Shown one piece after another: positions 1 to 4,663 of a stretch of 9,047 nt of DNA (positions are counted from its first letter, which is position 1; each line of letters opens with the position of its first letter). The notes under the pieces are model-generated. The model ran no database searches. It saw only the letters and a list, made by a program, of their open reading frames with translations, and was not told the origin of the DNA. Position numbers and translations under genes: made by a program. The stretch comes from CAYNFH01 sp964396385 (GTDB lineage Bacteria > Armatimonadota > Chthonomonadetes > Chthonomonadales > CAJBBX01): the NCBI GenBank assembly GCA_964396385.1, contig CAYNFH010000247.1, positions 1-9,047 on the forward strand, in the 5' to 3' direction.

Positions 1-1111
1 GCGCGAACGCCAGATGCCACCGATATTGGATGGATAAACGATCTAAACGACGCTTTACGTCGTCCGTGATGTAACTGATCAGCCGCTCCCTTTCCCCGGC
101 CAGGTTGGCCTGGGCGGTCTGCGCGGCCACGTTCAGGGCCGGCTGCGGCGCGGCGGCCGCGGGGGCCAGCGCGCTCGGTGACCCCAGGAGCGCGGGCGCT
201 ACCGGCGGGGCCGCGGGCACCGTGGGGGTGGAGAGCGGCTCCAGCGATGCCAGAACGTAGTTCACGAGCTGCCTGCTGTTCTCCACCTTCCGGGCCGTCG
301 ACTTCTCCTGCTCCTGGCGGTACGCCGCCAGGGCCCGCGCCGCCGATGTCTGCGCTTGGCGCTTGGCCGCGGCGATGCGCTGCTCCGTCTGCGCGTCGAC
401 CGCCTGCAACTCCTCGCTCAACTGGGCTTCGCGGGCCGCAATCTGGTCCCTCACCTCGCCCAGTCTTCTTCGGACGGGCACCTGAGCCGCCCGCGTGTCG
501 CCCGGATATTTAGCCAGCGTCGCCACCTGGCTGTCCAGGGCGATAGCCTTCATTCCAAGGTCCCGCAGCACCGTGTGGGCGGCGGCCTGGAGAGCGGCCT
601 TCTTGGCGGCGCCCTCCTGCGTCAGCCGGTCCTCCGCCTGCTTCTCCTCCAGCGCAACCGTGTTCTTGAGCTCCTCTTCCCGTCTGGCCACGGCCCGGTC
701 GGTAACCTGAGCCAGGGTGTTGCGGAGGCTCTCGACACGCTTCTCGGCGGGAGCGCGGACCGACTCGATCAGGCGCTGTTCTGCCCCCTCGTAGTCGGCC
801 GGGACGGTGGGCGATGCCGCGAGCGCGGGAGGAAACCGGACCTCTCCGGCGCTGGGTTGAGGAACGGAACGGCTAACCGGCAGCGTCTTTGCGTGCCGGA
901 GGAGGGCATCGAGCTTGCGAACGTCCTCCCAGCCGGGATGCAGCGAGATGAGGGCCTCCAGGCGGACGTATCCGCTTGAATATGCGGGCGGCGGCGCAGC
1001 CGACCTGCGGCAGCCCCAAAGGGCGGTGGCGGCCGCCGCGGCCGCCACCCAGTACAGCTTACTTCTTGTTGAGCTCCGAAAGTACCGACGAGGTAATGTC
1101 GATGCCCGCAT
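1..1111 (-). CDS. Coiled-coil lipoprotein of unknown function, 3' end beyond the left edge
   Basis: The reading frame is open for 370 codons with no stop before the window edge, so the C-terminus is missing. The chosen ATG at 1111 lies 53 nt inside skp and has GAGGTGG at 1118-1124, with 9 nt between GAGG and the ATG. It gives a basic n-region (about residues 1-18, seven Arg and one Lys), an Ala-rich hydrophobic stretch (19-33) and a lipobox-like L-W-G-C ending at Cys34. The alternative GTG or CTG starts near 1050 would remove the basic n-region. The predicted mature protein has a short Pro-rich stretch, a motif LEALISLHPGW (51-61) followed by a likely helix, then a long charged Glu/Gln/Arg/Ala-rich coiled coil (about 110-290). 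An Ala/Pro linker (about 290-325) and another charged helical segment follow. I do not recognise the family. Lipidation and coiled coil suggest a membrane-anchored periplasmic protein, perhaps working with Skp. The coding call is firm; the start is likely but not certain. Confidence 0.8.
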   Translation of the reverse strand, partial: MRASTLPRRYFRSSTRSKLYWVAAAAAATALWGCRRSAAPPPAYSSGYVRLEALISLHPGWEDVRKLDALLRHAKTLPVSRSVPQPSAGEVRFPPALAASPTVPADYEGAEQRLIESVRAPAEKRVESLRNTLAQVTDRAVARREEELKNTVALEEKQAEDRLTQEGAAKKAALQAAAHTVLRDLGMKAIALDSQVATLAKYPGDTRAAQVPVRRRLGEVRDQIAAREAQLSEELQAVDAQTEQRIAAAKRQAQTSAARALAAYRQEQEKSTARKVENSRQLVNYVLASLEPLSTPTVPAAPPVAPALLGSPSALAPAAAAPQPALNVAAQTAQANLAGERERLISYITDDVKRRLDRLSIQYRWHLAFA

Positions 1112-1721
1112 AGGGCGCCACCTCGCTGTTAAAGACGATGGCGATGCCTTTCTGTTCGGCCACTCTCGCTATCGCCGCGCGCACGCTCTTCATCAACTGC
1201 TCGGACTGCGTTGTCGCGAACTCCTTGAGCTTGGAGTCGCGGTCTTCCTTCATCTTGGCGAAGACCTTCTGCGCGTTCACAAACGTCTGCTCCGCGTCCC
1301 GGATGCGCTTCTTGTCCGCGTCCGTCAGGTCCTTATCGGACTTCTGCTGCAGCGCCTTCACCTCGTTGGACATCTGGGTGCCCTTGTCGGTGAGCTCCTG
1401 GATGCGCTTCTTCTCCGCGTCCGTGCGCTGGGTGGGGTCCTTATCGGTGAGCTTGTCCAGCTCTTGCTGCTCGTCCTCCGTGAGGAACGGCATAGAGTCC
1501 CGGCGTGCGAGTGCCTGGTCCAGCTTATCCTGCATTGCCCGGATCTCCGCCTCGGCGGCGGACTTGGCCTTGTAGTCCGTCTGAATCTTATTGAAGTCAA
1601 CCGTCGCGTAGGCGCCGGGGTTCTTTTCGGGTTTGCCGGTCGCCGCCATCGCGAAGACCGTACACATCGTTACACAACCGCCGATCAACGCTCTGGACCA
1701 CCAATTGGATGCGCTCGACAT
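1059..1721 (-). CDS. skp: Skp/OmpH-family periplasmic chaperone
   Basis: This is a predicted periplasmic holdase that keeps unfolded outer-membrane proteins soluble on the way to BamA. The 220-residue product has a signal peptide (Trp-Trp-Ser-Arg n-region, hydrophobic core, likely cleavage near Ala26-Ala27). The family's first strand follows as YATVDFNKI (38-46). A long charged helical region (about 47-184) comes next, then the typical C-terminal part, with KGIAIVF and IDITSSVLSELNKK to the end. It is longer than E. coli Skp (about 160 residues). The extra length lies in the helical tentacle, where residues 92-108 and 128-141 are a visible duplication. The ATG at 1721 is preferred over an in-frame TTG at 1727, because AGGAG at 1728-1732 lies 6 nt from the ATG but directly abuts the TTG. 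A strong promoter lies just upstream, and bamA precedes it as in many diderms. Family assignment is firm; chaperone activity is inferred from the family. Confidence 0.92.
   Translation of the reverse strand: MSSASNWWSRALIGGCVTMCTVFAMAATGKPEKNPGAYATVDFNKIQTDYKAKSAAEAEIRAMQDKLDQALARRDSMPFLTEDEQQELDKLTDKDPTQRTDAEKKRIQELTDKGTQMSNEVKALQQKSDKDLTDADKKRIRDAEQTFVNAQKVFAKMKEDRDSKLKEFATTQSEQLMKSVRAAIARVAEQKGIAIVFNSEVAPYAGIDITSSVLSELNKK
1118..1124 (-). promoter_or_regulatory. Ribosome binding site for the lipoprotein, inside skp
   Basis: The minus strand reads GAGGTGG here, with its GAGG core 9 nt before the ATG at 1111. It decides the start of the lipoprotein gene and lies within the skp coding region, which suggests translational coupling between the two genes. 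Confidence 0.5.
1301..1447 (-). repeat. Internal direct duplication within skp
   Basis: Two 25-nt stretches, 1301-1325 and 1400-1424, are identical except for one base. Next to each is a 12-nt identical stretch reading GGTCCTTATCGG on the plus strand (1328-1339 and 1436-1447). The offsets are 99 and 108 nt, both multiples of three, so the frame is kept. The encoded units are TDKDPTQRTDAEKKRIQ and SDKDLTDADKKRIR, which differ by a three-residue insertion. The near-identity at DNA level suggests a fairly recent in-frame duplication of about 33-36 residues in the helical arm. Confidence 0.75.
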
Positions 1722-1727
1722 GAACAA

Positions 1728-1737
1728 CTCCTCTCCT
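1728..1737 (-). promoter_or_regulatory. Ribosome binding site of skp (doubled AGGAG)
   Basis: The minus strand reads AGGAGAGGAG. The second AGGAG is 6 nt from the ATG at 1721, a favourable spacing. The same element would leave no gap for the in-frame TTG at 1727, which is why the ATG was chosen. Confidence 0.7.
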
Positions 1738-1750
1738 GGTAAAACGACGT

Positions 1751-1780
1751 ATTATAGCACGACTGACCGGCGGCCAACAA
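1751..1780 (-). promoter_or_regulatory. Sigma-70 type promoter of skp
   Basis: On the minus strand a perfect TATAAT lies at 1751-1756, preceded by TGC (an extended -10). TTGTTG at 1775-1780 sits at the -35 position with an 18-nt spacer. Transcription would start near 1744, giving a leader of only about 20 nt before the skp ATG. It lies entirely in the 85-bp gap after bamA, so skp and the lipoprotein can probably be transcribed independently of bamA. The match is seen directly; activity is inferred. Confidence 0.7.
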
Positions 1781-1795
1781 GGCGAACAGCTCGCC
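1781..1795 (-). terminator. Possible weak terminator hairpin after bamA
   Basis: On the minus strand GGCGA and TCGCC form a 5-bp stem with a 5-nt loop, followed by TTGTT. It begins 11 nt after the bamA stop codon. The stem is short and the T-run is interrupted and doubles as part of the skp -35 element, so it may only attenuate or be incidental. Confidence 0.2.
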
Positions 1796-1806
1796 CGGCG
1801 GCCTGT

Positions 1807-3726
1807 CTAGAACACGTGCCCGATGCTGAAATGGGTGCGTGCGCCTTCGCTGCCGAACCCTTCGTCAATGCGGATGGGACCGATGGGCGTAATGACCCGG
1901 AGTCCCAGCCCGAACCCCACATTCGCCTGGAAGCCGCGGGGCTGCGTGAACGCCTGGATGTTCACGTTCTGGTATGGACCGCCCCACGCGTCGCCCACGT
2001 CCACGAACAGGACCCCCGTGAGGCTGTTTGCCAGTGGATGGCGGTACTCGGCCGACGCCAGGAACATGTTGGACCCCCAGAAGCGGTCTTCGCGGTAACC
2101 GCGGAGCGACTCAGCGCCGCCCACGAAGTAGAGCTCCGAGAAGGGGAGGGTGCCCGTGGACGAGCCTCCCATTAAGCGGATGGCAAATACGCGCCGCTTG
2201 TCCCTCGGGTTGATGCGCCTTCCTTGCGGGCTAAAGTACCGGCGCGCGTCTACGCCGAACTTGGTGAAGTTGAGCCGGCCGGAGACCGTGTTGGCCCTCT
2301 GGCCGTTGCCCAGGTTTAGGGGCGAAATGTTAGCCGTTCCGATATCGCCGGTGTAGGCTTCGTAACCTCCCACGGCCGGCTCCAGATCGAAGTCCCGGGT
2401 GTTGTGGGTGAGCCTCAGGTTCACCACGGAGAGCGGGCCGTTCTGGAGTACCGCCTGGCTGTTAACGTCCAGCGGCACGAACGGTACGCGGATGTCGTCG
2501 TACCGGAACCCTACGAAGGCCCGGTAGGCTGTGCCGAACGGCCGGCTAAGGGTGAGCTGGCCGCCCTGGTGCACCTCGTAGTACACGCCGTTGGGAGTAT
2601 TGGAGGTGGTGGAGGTAACGCTGCTGATGGCCTCCGCGAACCGGTAGACGGTCTTGTCGAACAGGCTCAGCGAAAGAGACGTGTTCTTCTTGTCCAGCCA
2701 CGGCTCCGTGAAGTCCACCTCAAAGCTGTTGCGGTTGGCCAGCCCGCCGGTCTCCCACTGGAGGTTGATTTGCTGTCCCCGGCCCAGGAAGTTGTTCTCC
2801 CCGATACCGGCCCGCCCGACTACGCCGTTACTGCCGTAACCAACCGCCAGCTCCACCGTGCCGGTCCGCTTCTCCTGTACATTCAGGGTCACGTCCACCT
2901 GGCCGGGGCTGGGGAAGGAGAAGGCGGGCTCCACGTTCTCGAACAGGTCGGTGTTCAAGATTCGGGTGAGATCCTTGCGCAGCTCCACCACGTTGTAGTA
3001 CGCCCCGGTCTTCTGCTTCATCTCACGGGTGACAACCCACTTCTTAGTCTTCTTCAACCCCTTCACGTTCACGTCGTGGATCTTGCCTACCACGATCGGG
3101 ATGTTCAGGATGCCGTTGGTCATTCCCAGGTCTTCCGAGACGAACGCCTGGTAGCCCTTCTCCTCGTACATGTTGCGGATGGTGGTTACGTCGCGCTGGA
3201 GGGCCGGGAGGTTGAGCACGCTGCCCACGGAGGTGGAGATCTTGGACAGGATAACGGCCGGAGGGATGGGACCGGAGCCGGTGATATTGATGCCCTGGAT
3301 GCGGTCGTTCTCCGATACGTCTATCACCACCTTCGCCGTGTTCTGTACCTGATCGATGTCCGCGCGGATGTTGATCCCCTCGGACGGGTCCGGCTTGTTC
3401 GCGCCGAAGTTGCCCGTAGCTACCAGACGCCGCTTTGCCTCGTCCAACGACGCCTGGGTGAGCGGATCACCGATCTTCAGTCCGGAAGCGGCGATGATGC
3501 TCTCCCGGTTCAACGACTTGTTCCCCAAGACGATAATGTCTACTATCTTCGGCGCGGCGGCCGGCTGCTGGGCGGGAGGCGTCTGCGGGGCGGCCTGCTG
3601 CGCGGGGGCGGCGGCCGCGTCCGGTTTGGCCTGCGCGTCCTGGGCATTGGCGCTCGGGCAGGCGGCGGAAGCCGCCGCGATGCACGCCGCCAGCAGCAAT
3701 CGGTAGCGATTGTTATGGGAGGTCAC
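1807..3726 (-). CDS. bamA: Outer-membrane protein assembly factor BamA (Omp85), three POTRA domains
   Basis: This is the central subunit of the machinery that folds and inserts beta-barrel proteins into the outer membrane. The 639-residue product has a signal peptide (1-28, cleavage after Ala-Asn-Ala) and an Ala/Pro/Gln linker (29-59). Three POTRA domains follow at about 60-141, 142-216 and 217-289, then a C-terminal 16-strand-type barrel (about 290-639). The barrel contains SLRGYREDRFWG, the counterpart of the conserved VRGF loop motif with Arg-Gly kept (541-544). It also has the late strand GPIRID and a terminal Phe, as expected of a barrel recognition signal. Proteobacterial BamA has five POTRA domains and about 800 residues; three are usual in several other diderm groups. 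The GTG at 3726 is chosen because GAGGAG lies 9 nt upstream and the signal peptide starts there; the frame is open for 36 more codons, but that part looks non-coding. No other Bam subunits are in the window. TamA-like or generic Omp85 roles cannot be fully excluded, but the skp neighbour favours BamA. Confidence 0.95.
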   Translation of the reverse strand: MTSHNNRYRLLLAACIAAASAACPSANAQDAQAKPDAAAAPAQQAAPQTPPAQQPAAAPKIVDIIVLGNKSLNRESIIAASGLKIGDPLTQASLDEAKRRLVATGNFGANKPDPSEGINIRADIDQVQNTAKVVIDVSENDRIQGINITGSGPIPPAVILSKISTSVGSVLNLPALQRDVTTIRNMYEEKGYQAFVSEDLGMTNGILNIPIVVGKIHDVNVKGLKKTKKWVVTREMKQKTGAYYNVVELRKDLTRILNTDLFENVEPAFSFPSPGQVDVTLNVQEKRTGTVELAVGYGSNGVVGRAGIGENNFLGRGQQINLQWETGGLANRNSFEVDFTEPWLDKKNTSLSLSLFDKTVYRFAEAISSVTSTTSNTPNGVYYEVHQGGQLTLSRPFGTAYRAFVGFRYDDIRVPFVPLDVNSQAVLQNGPLSVVNLRLTHNTRDFDLEPAVGGYEAYTGDIGTANISPLNLGNGQRANTVSGRLNFTKFGVDARRYFSPQGRRINPRDKRRVFAIRLMGGSSTGTLPFSELYFVGGAESLRGYREDRFWGSNMFLASAEYRHPLANSLTGVLFVDVGDAWGGPYQNVNIQAFTQPRGFQANVGFGLGLRVITPIGPIRIDEGFGSEGARTHFSIGHVF

Positions 3727-3735
3727 GCTTGCTTT

Positions 3736-3741
3736 CTCCTC
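3736..3741 (-). promoter_or_regulatory. Ribosome binding site of bamA
   Basis: GAGGAG on the minus strand, 9 nt before the GTG at 3726. It fixes the bamA start at the first residue of a well-formed signal peptide rather than at upstream in-frame GTG/ATG codons. Confidence 0.65.
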
Positions 3742-3748
3742 GGGGAAT

Positions 3749-3761
3749 CGCGGTTGCCGCG
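3749..3761 (-). other. Small GC hairpin in the bamA leader
   Basis: CGCGG and CCGCG form a 5-bp stem with a 3-nt loop, only 7 nt upstream of the bamA ribosome binding site. Flanking GGATCGC and GCGATTCC could extend or compete with the stem. The rest of the 201-bp gap (3727-3927) holds one more 5-bp stem (3816-3832) and short imperfect direct repeats (3791-3802 and 3825-3838). I see no convincing promoter in this gap, so bamA may depend on read-through from the sigma gene or on a promoter type I cannot recognise. Confidence 0.25.
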
Positions 3762-3927
3762 GCGATCCCTGCGTCATCGGTTGGTCGGGCGTCGGCATCC
3801 GACGGAAACCTGGCGGTGCCACGAGTCGGCACATCCGGCTCAGGGGATGGGTCCCGGCTTGGGGATAACGACGGGAGTTCGGGAGCGCTCGGCGTTCTCC
3901 GTCGAGCAGCCCGCGCTGGGGCGTCCA

Positions 3928-4548
3928 CTACAGGTCCCGGTAGTAGTGCTCCAGCTTGCGCCTCAGCATCGCCCGCGCCCTGGAGAGCCTGGTCTTCACG
4001 TTATCCAGACTCAGGTGCGTGGCTTCGGCAATCTCGTTATAGGATAGCCCCTGCATCTCCCGGAGTACAACCACCTCGCGATAGTCCGGCGGCAGCGACG
4101 CGACGGCGGCGACAATCCGCTGCCGCAGCTCCTTGTCTTCCAGAACCGCGTGCGGCGCGTGCGTCAGGTCCGGAATCTCGCGGGCCGAGGCTTCGCCGGT
4201 CTCCTCCGGATCTCTCGGCTGGTCCAGGGACTCGGCCTGGATGGCGCGGACCCTTCCGCGCTGGCGCAGCCTGTTCCGGCAGTGATTGATGGCTATCTGA
4301 TACAGCCATGTATAGACCTTGGAGTCGCCCCGGAAGCGGTCGAACGCCCGGTAGGCGCTGATAAAGGTCTCCTGGGTCAGGTCTGCCGCCTCGTCGTAGT
4401 CCCCGATGAAGCGGTAGATCAGATTGAATATCTTCTTCTCGTAGGCGGCAACCAGCGCGTCAAACGTGGGAGCGGACACCACGTGGTCCGCCTGCTGCTC
4501 CCGCGCCGGCCGGCTCCTCTGATCCGTTCTGTCCGCGCCGTGACTCAC
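3928..4548 (-). CDS. ECF-family RNA polymerase sigma factor (RpoE/SigW type)
   Basis: This is an alternative sigma factor that would direct RNA polymerase to a dedicated promoter set. Region 2 spans about residues 29-97, with DLTQETF (56-62) and YTWLYQIAIN (79-88), the core-binding and -10 recognition parts. Region 4 (about 134-206) has LPPDYREVVVLRE and a helix-turn-helix, LSYNEIAEATHLSLDNVKTRLSRAR, for the -35 element. The residues between are a charged linker; no extra C-terminal domain is present. The frame is open up to a GTG at 4680 overlapping tamB, but that start has no usable ribosome binding site and would translate a palindromic repeat. The GTG at 4548 is preferred because codons from there on show strong G/C third positions; tandem GTGs at 4482/4479 are an alternative giving a more usual ECF N-terminus. 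No anti-sigma factor gene adjoins it here. The position between tamB and bamA suggests, but does not prove, a role in envelope homeostasis. Confidence 0.93.
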   Translation of the reverse strand: MSHGADRTDQRSRPAREQQADHVVSAPTFDALVAAYEKKIFNLIYRFIGDYDEAADLTQETFISAYRAFDRFRGDSKVYTWLYQIAINHCRNRLRQRGRVRAIQAESLDQPRDPEETGEASAREIPDLTHAPHAVLEDKELRQRIVAAVASLPPDYREVVVLREMQGLSYNEIAEATHLSLDNVKTRLSRARAMLRRKLEHYYRDL

Positions 4549-4571
4549 GATGCCGTTGGGTGCGCCAAGCG

Positions 4572-4599
4572 CCTGCCCTGAGCACAGCGACGGGACAGG
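4572..4599. repeat. 28-bp imperfect palindrome, likely dispersed repeat
   Basis: On the plus strand CCTGCCC (4572-4578) pairs with GGGACAGG (4592-4599), with one bulged A and a 13-nt loop, in the gap between tamB and the sigma gene. The core read on the minus strand, CTGTGCTCAGGGCAGG, resembles short palindromic repeats scattered in intergenic DNA of many GC-rich environmental bacteria; that resemblance is from memory. It could also end tamB transcripts or lie in the sigma gene leader, though no T-run follows it. Confidence 0.45.
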
Positions 4600-4602
4600 T
4601 CT

Positions 4603-4608
4603 ATTATG
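4603..4608 (-). promoter_or_regulatory. Possible -10 element of the sigma factor gene
   Basis: The minus strand reads CATAAT, five of six matches to TATAAT, about 55 nt before the GTG at 4548. No good -35 hexamer lies 16-18 nt upstream, so this is a weak call. If real, transcription would begin inside or beside the adjacent palindrome and the GTG at 4680 could not be used. Confidence 0.3.
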
Positions 4609-4663
4609 CAGGACTGCCACGTGACCTCGGACGTTGCCGCGAATTCGTTCTATGATCCCGCTC

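Noticed and set aside
356..979. Plus-strand open frame opposite the lipoprotein
   Set aside because: The minus-strand frame has a signal peptide, lipobox and a coherent coiled coil, and runs open for the whole region. The plus-strand product is Arg/Leu/Gly-rich without recognisable structure.
1079..1111. RRYF near the lipoprotein N-terminus as a twin-arginine export motif
   Set aside because: The hydrophobic segment starts well after the arginine pair and this part of the sequence is constrained by the overlapping skp frame; a Sec lipoprotein signal explains it better.
1738..1750. GTAAAACGACG on the plus strand, resembling the start of the M13 forward primer site
   Set aside because: Only 11 nt match and the following bases diverge. 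The sequence sits naturally between the promoter and ribosome binding site of skp, so vector contamination is unlikely.
1767..1803. GGCCGCCGG occurring twice on the minus strand downstream of bamA
   Set aside because: Nine GC-only bases repeated once are expected by chance in such GC-rich DNA; no further symmetry supports an operator.
3727..3834. 36-residue upstream extension of bamA
   Set aside because: The signal peptide begins at the GTG at 3726, which has a well-spaced GAGGAG; the extension is Pro/Arg-rich and would bury the signal peptide.
2404..4047. Long plus-strand open frame (547 codons) opposite bamA
   Set aside because: It is the antisense shadow of a strongly supported BamA. Its product is low-complexity Gly/Arg/Leu/Val with no domain pattern, and such open antisense frames are common in GC-rich genes.
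4600..4660. GAAC and CGTC as an ECF-type autoregulatory promoter before the sigma gene
   Set aside because: The two boxes are only 13 nt apart, whereas ECF promoters usually need about 16-18 nt.
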